Source of the DNA: Megascapheus bottae
Lineage: Eukaryota > Chordata > Mammalia > Rodentia > Geomyidae
Length of the DNA: 64,000 bases
Direction of reading: 5' to 3'
Assembly (NCBI GenBank): GCA_024803745.1
Contig: JANJXV010000037.1
Span: 5,035,001 to 5,099,000 of the forward strand
Part shown: piece after piece, positions 34,128-44,097 of the stretch
Layout: every line of letters starts with the position of its first letter
Position numbering within the stretch: position 1 is the stretch's first letter
Notes under the pieces: model-generated
Databases searched by the model: none
What the model saw: only the letters and a program-made list of their open reading frames with translations
What the model was told of the DNA's origin: nothing
Translations under genes and position numbers: made by a program

Positions 34128-34350
34128 TTTTTTTATTTTTTTCTTTTATTTATTTATTTTTTTTTGCCAGTCCTGGGCTTGAGCTCAGGGCCTGAGCACT
34201 GTCTTTGGACTTTCTCAAAGCTATAGCTCTACCACTTGAGCCTCAGCACCACTTCTGACTTTTTTTCAATGTATGTGGTACTGAGAATTGAACCCGGGTC
34301 TTCATGCATGCTAGGCATGCACTCTACCACTAGGCCAAACTCTCAGCCCT
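34128..34350 (-). repeat. ID-dimer SINE with T-rich tail
   Basis: TTTATTTATTTTTTTTTGCCAGTCCTGGGCTTGAGCTCAGGGCC through GCATGCACTCTACCACTAGGCC, ending CAGCCC, is a full-length copy. Confidence 0.9.
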
Positions 34351-34386
34351 TTCCTTCTCTTTTTTATGAGTATTTTTTTTTCCATC

Positions 34387-34620
34387 AAAGCCAGATGTGG
34401 CAATGCATGCCCATAATTCCAGAACCAAGGATACTGAGACAGCAGAAATAAAACAACTGAGGCCAGCATGGGTTACATAATTCAAAGCTAGCCTGGGTTA
34501 CGTGAAACAGAGGGGAGGGAAGGGTAAATAGCTGAAGCCTTGTGATCAGAATTAGTTGGGAAGTAGAAATTGGAGGATTGAGATTTGAGGCCAGCCTGGG
34601 CTTAAATGTTTTGTGAGAAC
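34387..34620 (+). repeat. Two diverged B1-like units
   Basis: AGCCAGATGTGGCAATGCATGCCCATAATTCC and GATTGAGATTTGAGGCCAGCCTGGGC show 7SL/B1 heads without an ID half. Confidence 0.6.
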
Positions 34621-34879
34621 CCATGGTTTGGGGCAGTGGATTGCTTTTGTAATCTCAGCTACAGGTAAAAGGCTCATAGCTCTGGCTGGCCCTGGATTAT
34701 GCTCAGACATAAAACAAGACTTTCCTCTGAAATTTGGGGCCTTCTGTGTGTTTGGCAGCTGCACTCACATCAAGCCATTCCTAGCCCTTCGGTTGGGGGC
34801 GGGAGGAGTTCTTTTGGTCCATGCACACTACATCGTCTTCTCCTGCAAGATGCCTGTACATGCTGCCTCTGCTCTGAAA
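34621..34879. other. Intron: short unique stretch
   Basis: Chance ORFs of 68-89 codons; nothing recognised. Confidence 0.5.
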
Positions 34880-35120
34880 TAGTCCTTCTGCTCCCACCTG
34901 TCTAACTCTAAGCATGTCTCATGGCTCAAGTGTCATCTACTGAGTTGATCAAGGTAAGCCGTCCATCATCCCTCTAATAGTTCTCTGTAGTCCAGTATGC
35001 ATCATTCACCACATCTGTAATTACTTCAATATCTGAGTCTATAGTCTTAAAAGGCCGAAAACATCGCCATCTTGAATCTTTACTTACTGCATGGCTCAAT
35101 GCCTGTCAGTGGCTTAGATT
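34880..35120 (+). repeat. L2 fragment
   Basis: GGCTCAAGTGTCATCTACTGAG, CATTCACCACATCTGTAATTAC and GCATGGCTCAATGCCTGTCAGTGG follow the L2 3' region. Degraded. Confidence 0.55.
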
Positions 35121-35371
35121 AAGAAACAGAAAACAAAGGACATTTCCAAAGATTCCATAGGAAATCTCAGGAGTGGAGGACAGGGGACAAGAAGGACACC
35201 TCATGGTGTGATACACGTGCCTTGATCAGTGGTGTGGCAATTTTCAATCGTGATCTAGGATCTTTAGAAACTCAGCAGAGGACCTGATTCAGGAGGCACT
35301 CAATGAGAAATTACTTGAGTACAAACTCAATTTTCTGACTACATATTTAGAACAGTTTACACTGAATGCTT

Positions 35372-35458
35372 TCCTCCTCCTCCTCCTCCTCCTCCTCCTC
35401 CTCCTCCTCCTCCTCCTCCTCCTCCACCTCCTTCTCCTCCTCCTCCTCTTCTTCCTCC
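35372..35458. repeat. (TCC)n tract
   Basis: About 25 CCT/TCC units with a few CTT and CCA interruptions; it is GGA-rich (purine) in the SH3RF2 transcript. Confidence 0.95.
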
Positions 35459-35775
35459 ACATCATCTTAAGTATTGGTAATTAAAACCAAGGCTGATGCA
35501 TGCTAGGCAAGCACTCTACCATTAGAGCCTTGTGTCCAAGTATTTTACTTGTTTTGTTTTTGACATAAGGTCTCACTAACTGCCCTGATTGACCTGAAAT
35601 TCATGAGCATCTGTGATTCCAGGTCTGAACCATCTTGCCTAGTTTAATAATTGAGAAAGGTCTTACTGATGTCTTACTAACATTTTGTCCAGTCTATCCT
35701 TGAACAGTGATTCGCCTAATGTCTGCCTCTGAACTAAATGAGACTATAGGCATGTATGACTATGCTCAGTTGGGA
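35459..35775 (-). repeat. ID fragment and two B1-like fragments
   Basis: 35485-35530 (GCATGCTAGGCAAGCACTCTACCATTAGAGCC) is ID-like; 35560-35640 (CATAAGGTCTCACTAACTGCCC) and 35655-35775 are diverged B1-like units. Confidence 0.6.
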
Positions 35776-36004
35776 TCTAAAATTTCTCTGAAAATTTTTA
35801 AATTGCATTTGATTTATTCACTTGTTACACTATTTGTTTGACTTTATTTCTTTTGCTGGTGATTCAACCCAGATTTATATACATGTGAGGTAAGCCTTTA
35901 TTATTAAATGAAGCTCTTATTTGTTAGCTAGCTTATGAACTACAACAAACACATGATAAGGTGCAGGGAGAAGAAAGAAAAATCATGAGTGTTCAGCTAG
36001 TTGT

Positions 36005-36090
36005 AGAAATATATATATATATATATATGCCATACTGGGGTATGAATTCAGAATTCAGGATTAGGTGCTCTGCCATTGAGCACTGTCTAG
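36005..36090 (-). repeat. (AT)n and a degraded ID fragment
   Basis: AT repeats at 36009-36028 lead into GCCATACTGGGGTATGAATTCAGAATTCAGG and GGTGCTCTGCCATTGAGC, an ID-like remnant. Confidence 0.55.
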
Positions 36091-36236
36091 ATATATGTGG
36101 ATAACATGTGCCATCTTTCCTTGAGTTTTGGGTTAGAGCTGAAACAAGCCTTATGTCAAACAGGAATTTCTGTTAGGCATCACTGGGATATGTAGATATT
36201 TCAAGGTAAGGGAAAGAAAAAACAACCCTCACATAC

Positions 36237-36332
36237 CTCCACAAACAAGATAGGGAAAATGCCCACTTTGTCTCCTAGCTTGCCCTCTGCCCAGTTCTCG
36301 TCCACTCTGCTGAGCACAGTGATGATGTCATC
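36237..36332 (-). CDS. SH3RF2: SH3RF2 internal exon: remainder of SH3 domain 2
   Basis: This exon of 96 bp (32 codons, phase 0 at both ends) is too short for a plain ORF search. It was found by the reading [20 protein letters not shown] followed by [12 protein letters not shown]. The acceptor is CTTCTCTTTTAG|GATGAC with a good pyrimidine run; the donor is GTGGAG|GTATGTG. It joins in frame to the previous exon (FLK|DDI) and completes SH3-2: DENWAEG carries the conserved Trp pair position, GIFP the 3-10 turn. The final N-Y of the canonical motif is replaced by L-F. In POSH-family proteins this domain is an adaptor surface for proline-rich partners. The 2711-bp intron upstream and the 5848-bp intron downstream are both phase 0, so skipping this exon would keep the frame but delete half of an SH3 fold. 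Confidence 0.95.
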
Positions 36333-36899
36333 CTAAAAGAGAAGGTCACGTGGTCAGCCTTTGTCTTCAGCTTCCAGGTGGTGAAAATGTCCAGTGACAA
36401 TCAGTCTGGAGTAAGGTACAAGCCATGTAGTCCTTGAATGAACTGTCTAGGATATCTATTAACTAAAATGAACTTTCTTCATAACCAGAAATAGGTCATT
36501 AGGACTATAAGAGAAGTAGAACTCATTTGGAGGCTCAATGAACTCTGGTAGGAAAACTTAGAAATGTTCATAATTTCAATCACCAGCAGATTCCCAGATT
36601 CTCCTTAAAATTCATCTGGAGAAATTAAAAGTGAAACCATCAAGGAGATACATTTGAGCTCAACAAAGAGAAAAATGAACTTCAGTTTTGAGGACTTTTC
36701 CAGAACCTATTCAATTTCAGGTTATCAAACATACAGCAGAATTTATTCACCTTTTTAAATTACAAAAGATCATATGTAAATTTGTAGAAATACCTGGAAC
36801 TATAGATAAGCAAAATAAGGGGAAAAATTTTTTATCTACAGCAATAGAGAGACAACTATCATTCACAGCTCCGTTAACACATTTCCCCTAGATTTCTGA

Positions 36900-37560
36900 A
36901 ATATCAAGATAAAAGATAATATATACATATATATGTAAGTATTGATTTTTATTTTTCTTCAAAAACATTCATGCATACATTAAAGTGCATAGATTTTTAG
37001 GTGTGAAGCTAAAGGAATTTTGATTATAACCATAAAATCCCCATCCAACTCAAGGTCCTGAGTCCAGGGTCCAGGGGTTTGCTTTGTGTCTTTTCCTATC
37101 CCTAAGCAAAATAGTACAATTACTTTCACTTCTTATACTTGTTTGTTTTTGTTCTTCCTAAAAACGAAGTCACTGTACAGATGCAATGACTTCCTACTTA
37201 ATACCTTTTCCTGTTAGGGACACCTTTCCACGTCCATACATGCTCATCAGGTCCTGTCTGTATCCTTGTCCACTAAAGACTTTCTGGGGATATAAAACCT
37301 CCCATCTCATGCTCCTAAGTCATGTATATCAATCTTAATCTAAAACCACTCCTATATTAGGCATTTGAACTTTCCTTTGTCTTAGTATAATTTGCAAAGT
37401 TGTATTTATAGTTGATGATCTCTTTCCATTCTATAAAACCATAAACTTCATGTGTCCAAGACCAGTGTCTGTGTGGTTCACTTAACATTGTAGTACTCCT
37501 TCAGTGGATATGCAATGAATATTTCTGGAATTATATTGATGCATGAATGAGGAACGGCAC
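36900..37560. other. Intron: possible ancient L1/L2 sequence
   Basis: TTTTGATTATAACCATAAAATCC near 37020 and GAACAGTGTCTGTGTGGTTCAC-like wording near 37460 recall old L1/L2 3' regions, but I cannot assign the family or strand firmly. Confidence 0.35.
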
Positions 37561-37689
37561 ACATGAATAAATGTAAGAGTAATAGAAACAGAAAGCACTA
37601 GGCAAAGAGCTACTTTGGCCGGGGGATCTTGCGTGTCCTTTGGATATGCTCAGTGAGTTTAAGACAACCACAGATTTCCTAGTGAAGCC

Positions 37690-37950
37690 TCAGCATTCCA
37701 CAGCCCTCAAAATTAGCCACATTCTCTCTTCTGGTCCTTTTGTCATAATTTGCCATTGATGTATCTGTTTCTTCTATCAGACTGCTCCATAATGCTAGGG
37801 ACATTGGCTTGTCACTTTATTCCCAGTGGCCGACCTGACACTCAAGGAGTGGATGTATGGAGTGTCCCAATTTGCAAATTGCTGGCAAAGGTCAAAGAAG
37901 CAGTGTTTCCTGCTATGTCTCCAAAGCCCAGTGTTTAATGTCTGGCACAA
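37690..37950 (+). repeat. L2-like fragment
   Basis: CAGACTGCTCCATAATGCTAGGGACATTGGC and TTTATTCCCAGTGGCC fit the L2 3' end pattern (stop in use, sum reported), interrupted. Confidence 0.4.
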
Positions 37951-38539
37951 ATAATGTATAAATATATGCTTATATGTATGCATAAGTGTATGTGAAGTTG
38001 AAGCATCCCTCTACCTGTAGCCTAAGTATAAATTTATAGTTTGGTCTATAGAAAGATTTTCCTTAGGAGTCCTATTCTGAATCATGTTATTAATTATTTT
38101 GGAATGGGTAGAACAATAAATTTATCAAATTTGAAGGAATATGAACTAAATCGCATTTCTGATAGTGTTATAAGACAAAAGGTATTTCTTGGGCTATTGT
38201 AACAGCTCTTGCACTATATTAGTCTTCTTATCATAAGTAGTAAAGAATGCAAGTAACTCTAGCCTTATTTTCTGTGGCAGAATTTGAACATATGGAATAA
38301 CTAATTCTGAATGCCCAAGGCTTAAGATAGTTTAGATTTTTTAGGACTATCCTGTAAGCAGTGAAGAATTGTGCAATAAAAACAAGAGGTCAAAAAAATC
38401 TTAGAGTGATGAATGTGCTTGTATACTATTATCTTGTGATTATGTGTAAAGTTATGATTATGTTATTATATAGTGAATACTATGATTACAACAAAATAAA
38501 ATGTCACAGATGAGTGGAATTATGTGAGAAGATTAATCA

Positions 38540-38695
38540 GCAAGAATATCCTTAATAATAAAAGGGAAGGGGTGGGTTGGGAGGGGTGACCAAGAATGAT
38601 AAAAGTGGTGACGTTAATGAAGACATCTTGTATTCATAAACTGCTTGGGTGAATGACAACTCCTTTGTACAACCACTTCAAGATAATAAAAAAGA
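38540..38695 (+). repeat. Unidentified interspersed repeat (family X), 3' end
   Basis: GGGGTGGGTTGGGAGGGGTGACC, GGTGAATGACAACTCCTTTGTACAACCACTTCAAGATAATAAAA. The G-rich run before the conserved end resembles the layout of the 56.8-kb copy. Confidence 0.6.
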
Positions 38696-38764
38696 ATATC
38701 CTTATGTGTCAAAGAGATAAAGATTAGAGTTTTGCATACTACATCATTAAACTTTGCTTTAGTT

Positions 38765-38895
38765 TCTGTCTATATATTTGTTTCTGCTATTACTCTCCTA
38801 GGAGGGCAGGAAATGAGGCTTGTTCCTTTTGTATCCCCAGTGCCTTCAACGAATATGTGACCCAAATGAGATTGTAGAACAAAAGAATGAATGAA
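38765..38895 (+). repeat. L2 3' end
   Basis: TCTCCTAGGAGGGCAGGAAATGAGGC, TTTTGTATCCCCAGTGCCTTCAAC and GAATGAATGAAAG are the typical L2 terminus. Confidence 0.75.
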
Positions 38896-38988
38896 AGTAT
38901 GGATACTTACTTTTGTAATTAAAATAAGAAAAGCTTAGAGGTTTCCACTGAAGTTAGAACTGTACACACACAGTAGTTAGTTGTATAT

Positions 38989-38990
<2 letters not shown>

Positions 38991-39030
<40 letters not shown>
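38991..39030. repeat. (CA)20 tract, (GU)20 in the transcript, beside a 5' splice site
   Basis: Twenty uninterrupted CA units lie 13 nt beyond the donor of the 39044-39313 exon. In the sense strand the order is exon|GTAACACTCTGGG then (GT)20. GU-rich intronic tracts are known binding sites for TDP-43 and CELF proteins; effect on this exon is inferred, not shown. Confidence 0.97.
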
Positions 39031-39032
<2 letters not shown>

Positions 39033-39043
39033 CAGAGTGTTAC

Positions 39044-39313
39044 CTTGAGGAAGGTCAGGCAATCCTGGTTCTCACCCTTGCCTTTGTCTCGTAGGTCAAA
39101 GTTGTAGAGGGCTCTGCAGAGAGGGGGCGGCTGGGGCAGCTGCTTGATGATTTCCACGGAGCTGACTGGGAAGATTCCACTGAGCCCATTGATCTCCCCC
39201 TGGTACCAATGCTCATCCAGTTGTTTCCGAAGAAGGATAATGTCTCCCTTATTAAACCTCAGGTCACCAGGATTCTGCCCTCTGTAGTTGCATAAGGCTT
39301 TGGCTCGAGGCAC
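39044..39313 (-). CDS. SH3RF2: SH3RF2 internal exon: SH3 domain 1 and start of SH3 domain 2
   Basis: This exon of 270 bp (90 codons, phase 0 at both ends) begins [12 protein letters not shown] and ends CLTFLK. The acceptor reads ...CGGCAG|GTGCCTCG and the donor CTCAAG|GTAACA. Residues 3-58 form a complete SH3 fold: an ALCNY segment (the usual ALYDY motif), acidic RT-loop residues, DEHWYQGEI (conserved Trp) and [11 protein letters not shown]. Residues 59-64 are the LPQPPP linker. CRALYNFDL opens the second SH3. POSH-family proteins carry these two SH3 domains in tandem after the RING. SH3RF2 rather than SH3RF1 or SH3RF3 is favoured by the [19 protein letters not shown] and RALYNFDLR wording, recalled from the human protein. 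SH3-1 lacks the usual N and Y of the PxNYV motif, which is P-V-S-S-V here. A (CA)20 tract lies 13 nt inside the downstream intron. Confidence 0.95.
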
Positions 39314-39415
39314 CTGCCGAGGCATAGACCAATAAAATACAAACTTAGCTTTGAGGCTGGAGAAGGAAAGGTATACTATTACGAGTGAATTATGAAGGTC
39401 ATTCTATGTACTAAT

Positions 39416-39457
39416 TGTGTGTGTGTGTGTATGTATGTGTGTGTGTGTGTGTGTGTG
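39416..39457. repeat. (TG)n microsatellite, interrupted
   Basis: TG units with TATGTATG interruptions, about 100 bp upstream (in transcript order) of the SH3 exon acceptor; CA-rich in the transcript. Confidence 0.93.
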
Positions 39458-39689
39458 AACATCTATTTTAATGTAGGTAGACACTCATCCCCATTTATCA
39501 GTGACTGACCAAAACACAGAGTTGTTTAGGTACTTGGAGGAGGTGACAGTCCGGAAATAGCAGGTTTGGGTTCTGAACTGAAGCTTCCAGGTGCTATATC
39601 TCCATTCTCATTCACCATGCCAAGAATCAGCATTCGGGATTGACTCTGTGAGCCTGGGTGGGTGGGTGAATCTGGATCTGCACTGACTT

Positions 39690-39895
39690 GAAATTTTGGC
39701 TCCACTGTTTCGAACTTATGTCATTATGGTTGTTTAATCTTTCTTAAACTTGTAATCATTTATAAAATGGGATTTTAATGGCATACCTAACCTATTGGGG
39801 TTTTTGTGAGGAATAAATATTCATAATGCAGTTGCCACCTTTCCTTGCATATAGTATATGCTCAATAAATATCATCCCTTGTTGTCATCATTTGT
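39690..39895 (+). repeat. MIR-family SINE
   Basis: AAATTTTGGCTCCACTGTTTCG, TTAATCTTTCTTAAACTTG, ATTTATAAAATGGGATTTTAATGGC, TTGTGAGGAATAAA and ATATGCTCAATAAATATC run in MIR order. Confidence 0.78.
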
Positions 39896-40695
39896 AATGG
39901 AGGGCTAATGACACTGGTTCTGCCTACTCGTTAGTACTGATGGGAAGAAAATGGAGATGCAAACCACCTGAAAATATCAAGTGCTGCCTAAGACTGTGGT
40001 TTGTCTGCAGCCTTTTCTAGAAATTGTAAATCTCAGAGAGTTTAGATCATTAGGAAGTTCAACTGAGAGAAAGAACAATTAGTTAGAAATCAATCATTGA
40101 TTAAAAAAATCTCATAAATCTTCACTTTTGTCAAATTGGTTGTCTCTTGGAATAATTAATTCAATCAAATGCATTTTTTTCTGGTCGAAACTGGTTTTCT
40201 TACTCAGAAATGGTCTCATGCTGGTTTTGTTTGAAATCAGTGTAGCAATCTGAAAATTCCAACAATCGGAATGGAACCCAAAGCCTCTCTGTCTGCTGGG
40301 ACTGTATTTTATGTGGGCTCTCTGAGCATAAAGTGGTTTCCTCTCATAGTGGCAAGCTTGCATAATGGCATTTAGGTCTTCAAGGATCTTTGAGTCCACA
40401 AGGCTCTTTTGAAAAGAGAGTTCCACTCATGAGAGGTAGAGACAAGACCTAATATCCTTTCTCTTCTGGGGGTGGAGCTGGGGATGCAGTGAGGAGACTG
40501 AGGGGCTAGAAAACCATAGGAATAAAGTCCAGATCCTGGGGAAACTGGTGCACAGACAACAAGTCACGTGGAGTTGGCTGATAATGTATTCATATAATGG
40601 AAAACTGTAGTCTTTGCTAATACTTATCTATGACCCGTAGCCATGTCACTTATAATGTATTGTTCCGTGTAATAGAAGTTCAGAGCACTCACATT
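39896..40695. other. Intron: unique sequence
   Basis: A 104-codon minus-strand ORF at 40112-40426 has no recognisable domain or splice borders. Nothing else recognised. Confidence 0.5.
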
Positions 40696-40845
40696 TGCCA
40701 GGTGCTATTGGCTTATACTTATAATCTTAGCTATTCAGGATTCTGAGATCTAAGAATTGTGGTTTGAACCAGCCCAAGCAGGAAAGTCTATGGGATTCTC
40801 ATCTCTAATTAACCAGGGAAAAGCTGGAAGTAGAGCATACACATA
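40696..40845 (+). repeat. B1-ID SINE truncated after the linker
   Basis: GGTGCTATTGGCTTATACTTATAATCTTAGC and TTAACCAGGGAAAAGCTGGAAGTAGAGC are present; the ID half is missing and a CA repeat (40849-40886) follows. Confidence 0.8.

Positions 40846-40848
<3 letters not shown>

Positions 40849-40886
<38 letters not shown>
40849..40886. repeat. (CA)n microsatellite
   Basis: About 18 CA units at the truncated SINE end. Confidence 0.95.
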
Positions 40887-40888
<2 letters not shown>

Positions 40889-41439
40889 ACCTAAGCACTA
40901 AGGAATATGCTAGACGCCTGAAACAAAACATTGAGTAGTTACTTCCAAACAGTGAGATTTTTGAATAATTAAAAAAATGACTCTTTAAGTGTTCAGTTGT
41001 GTTTTATCACGTTTCTATGACATAATACTCACATCATCTATTAGACAATGATCAAGACATATTGTAAGCATAAACTAACACATTGAGACTGATTTTTATC
41101 TTTCTTCATCCTGTTGTGTGGAAAGTAGCTTTGGCTGCCATCTTGAATATTTAGCCTGAAGATCACCCCTGAATAGGAGAGGAAGAAGCCAGTAGAAATA
41201 CCATACCCACCTTGGACTACACAGCTTCCAGATTTTTGTCTGTAATTTATGCTTGTGGACTATCATTTTGGATTCATTAAGGAAAAGAAAAAGAAGGGAA
41301 AAAAATGAAAGAATCCAAGGCCCTTTGGCTTTGCCTAATTGTGAATATACCTATTGTTGATAATTTTTGATTCATCTTATCAGAAACTAGCATCTTTCCC
41401 AATTTAATCATTATACTTTGAAATGTGTATTTATTCTAA

Positions 41440-41575
41440 ATTCTAAAGATTCGGAAACTGGGGATCAGAAATATTAACAATTACTCAAGTTAACATAGCT
41501 AGAAGGTGATAGACTTAGGATATGAACTCAGGACCGTTCTCAAACCCAAGTTCTTTAACCACTACATCAGGGTTT
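41440..41575 (+). repeat. MIR-family remnant
   Basis: GATTCGGAAACTGGGGATCAG, TTACTCAAGTTAACATAGCTAGAAGGTGATAGAC and TTCTTTAACCACTACATCAG follow the MIR/L3-type 3' pattern. Confidence 0.65.
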
Positions 41576-41690
41576 TTCTAAAAGAAATTTGTCATTGATC
41601 TGTACCAGAATGCTGAGAGATTCTAAAAGTACAAATCCCCTAACTCTTTTCCTGATCTAGATGATCAGAATCTGTCAAAGTGGGATTTTT

Positions 41691-43017
41691 TAAATAATAT
41701 TTTTTATTGTAATTAATAAAAAGGTTACATTATCTTCACCAGATAGACGGTGCATTAATTCACATACATTGATACCCTTTCACATGTCTTGGTACCCGTT
41801 TCCCTCCCCCCTCCCCCCCATCTTGGTTTTCCCCCTTCCCTATCCAATTTCAAATAACCAAATACAAATATATCCAATATATCAGATAACAAAGTGAGAT
41901 ACTGTAACAATATGATATAACCAAGGGACAGCAAAGGAGATGAGAGATAACACAGTATATTAAGGACAACAATCATTCATTATATGGCTTTTGTTTCAAT
42001 ATCCTAGAGGTCCTTTCAATTAGCTTCATACTATATGGCCTTATGTATCAAGGATTTGCTCTATTGCAAATCTCTGCTACTAGAGCCCAAGGTTTCTACT
42101 GATTATGACAAATGAGGGAAACCATTGAGCCTATGTTCCTTTGAGTCTGGCTTACTTCACTTAATAGGATTTTTTCTAAATCTTTCCATTTTCTAACAAA
42201 TGGGTCGATGTCATTCTTTCTGACAGCAGTATAGAATTCCATTGTGTACAAATACCACATCTGGTTGATCCACTCATCAACTGAGGGACATCTAGGTTGG
42301 TCCCATATCTTTGCTATAGTGAATAATTCTGCAATGAACATTGTTGTGCTAGTGAATTTAGTATGCCCTAGTTTCTAGATGGTTGGGTAAATGCCAAGTA
42401 GTGGAATTGCTGGGTCATAGGGGAGCTCTATGTTTAGCCTTTTGAGGCACTGCCATACTGCTTTCCATAGTGGTTGAGCGAGTTTGCACTCCCACCAACA
42501 GTGTAGTAGTGATCCCTCCTGGCCACATCCCCTCCAGAATCTTTTGTTATTAGTTTTCCTGATCCTGGCCATTCTAACTGGAGTGAGGTGGAATCTTAGC
42601 GTTGTTTTGATTTGCATTTCTTTTGTGACCAGAGATGTCGAGCATTTTTTCGTGTGTTTATAGGCCATTTTTGTTTCTTCTTCAGAGAAGACTCTCTTTA
42701 AATCTTTGGCCCATTTTTTAATGAGATGGTTGTTACTTTGGAGATTAGTTTTGGAGTGATTCAATTTTTTGAGCTGTTGATATATTTTAGATATGAGGCC
42801 TTTGTCTGTTGTATGGTTGGTGAAGATCTTCTCCCACTCTGTAGGCTTCCTAATTAATTTACTAGCTATGTCCTTTGCCATACAAAAGCTCTGCAGTTTA
42901 ATGCAGTCCCACTTATCCAGCCTTTCTCTAATTTGTTGTGATTCTTGGTCTTTATTAAGAAAGTTTCGACCTGTGCCAAGGAGGCCTAGTGTATCTCCTA
43001 TTCCTTCTTGTAAAGTT
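41691..43017 (-). pseudogene. 5'-truncated L1 with ORF2 C-terminal third, perfect 16-bp TSD
   Basis: Perfect duplications TCAAAGTGGGATTTTT lie at 41675-41690 and 43018-43033. On the minus strand the element enters ORF2 in the C-terminal region. A frame at 42881-42375 reads MAKDIASKLIRKPTEWEKIF, later QPLWKAVWQCLKRLNIELPY and IPLLGIYP; it breaks there, and a second frame (42341-42096) gives MFIAELFTIAKIWDQPRCPS and ends at SLICHNQ. ORF1, endonuclease and the reverse transcriptase catalytic region are absent. The 3' UTR (42095-41691) matches the other recent L1s and ends at TTACAATAAAAAATATT. It is in the sense orientation of SH3RF2. Confidence 0.96.
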
Positions 43018-43224
43018 TCAAAGTGGGATTTTTATAGTGCCAATTCAGTTGCTATGATTAAGTTTCTCCAATACCCAAGATTGATGCTACTGGTTTAAGT
43101 TACACCACATTTTAACTCAAATGAGTTAATGCAATGGAGTTTGGATGTAAACTTTGAAAACTGATAGTCTACTTTCTTCTGTTCCTTCCCATAAGATGCT
43201 GACAATGCAAGTGACTTACATATC

Positions 43225-43458
43225 TTTTTTTGGGAGGGGGTCAAAGGGCTTGAACTAAGCCTGGGCACTATCCCTGAGCTCTTAAGCTCAAGACTACCAC
43301 CCTACCTTGAGCCAAGCCCCACTTCCCGTTTTCTTGAAGTTAATTGGAGATAAGAGTCTCAGATCCTTTTGTGCCCAGGCTGGGTTTGAACCTTGATCCT
43401 CAGATCTCAGCCTCCTGAGTAGCTAGGATTACAGGTGTGAGCCACTGTGCCCTGCTTG
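43225..43458 (-). repeat. B1-ID dimeric SINE, variant subfamily
   Basis: GAGCCAAGCCCCACTTCCCGTTTTC, TTAATTGGAGATAAGAGTCTCAG and CAGGTGTGAGCCACTGTGCCC show the variant whose ID half reads GGGCTTGGCTCAAGG in sense. Confidence 0.88.
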
Positions 43459-43779
43459 ACTTACATATCTTAATGACTAGTGAGAGAAAGTATTAGACCA
43501 AAATTGTATGAAGTTCTTAATTTGCTCTGAAGAGCAGGTCTAGCTGCCTGCTTTCTTCATTGTCTTCTCCCCATCAGCACAGGCAAGTATTGGGGGGCAA
43601 AATGATAAATTCTATATGTAATATGAAGATGATTCTTTCCATCATCTCTTCATTTTGGATGATTAAGCCCTTGGCATTCTCAGTTCTGTATTCATACTTA
43701 TAGGAAATAAGTGCTTCCAAGTGCAGACAAGGGTGAAGAGAAGAAAGGAGGACAGAAAAAGGCAGAAGGACAGAAGGGA

Positions 43780-43945
43780 GATGAGAGAGAGAGACAAAGA
43801 GAGAGAGAGAGAGAGAAAGAGACAGAGAGACAGAGAGAGAGACAGAGACAGAGAGAGAGACAGAGACAGAGAGAGACAGAGACACAGACAGAGAGAGACA
43901 GATAGAGAAAGACTCTGTGTGTGTGTGTATGTCTGTGTGTGCGTG
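43780..43945. repeat. (GA)n/(GACAGA)n purine-rich tract with GT end
   Basis: GAGAGAGACAAAGAGAGAGAG followed by GACAGAGACAGAG units to 43915, then GTGTGTGTGTATGTCTGTGTG. It explains the long Arg/Glu/Asp/Lys and Leu/Ser/Cys frames on both strands. Confidence 0.95.
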
Positions 43946-44097
43946 CAAGAGAGTGAATGACTCTGAAGGTAGAAGTCCACAATTATGGGTATTCTGCCAG
44001 ACTATTGAAAATGTTTTAGCATTGTATGAGCTCCAGATTTTATGCATTATCTATAACTTAAAACCCCTTTAAAGTATCCCAGGTGGTATTTTCACCT

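Larger units (their letters stand above)
30389..36236 (-). other. SH3RF2: SH3RF2 intron of 5848 bp between SH3-2 and linker exons
   Basis: This phase-0 intron starts GTATGTG and ends CTTTTCAG. It holds a (TCC)n tract, several B1/ID fragments, one ID dimer, an ancient L1 tail, an L2 fragment and the 83-bp tandem duplication at 33774-33939. No additional exon was recognised. Confidence 0.9.
36333..39043 (-). other. SH3RF2: SH3RF2 intron of 2711 bp between the two SH3 exons
   Basis: This phase-0 intron starts GTAACA and ends CTTTTAG. It contains a (CA)20 tract beside the donor, an L2 3' end, an unidentified repeat near 38.54-38.70 kb, further L2-like sequence at 37.7 kb and ancient repeat sequence at 36.9-37.6 kb. 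It splits SH3 domain 2 in the middle of the fold. Confidence 0.9.

Noticed and set aside
43574..44047. 157-codon minus-strand ORF and overlapping frames
   Set aside because: Translation of the GA/GACAGA repeat (Ser/Leu/Cys-rich on one strand, Arg/Glu-rich on the other); no conserved domain and open in several frames at once.
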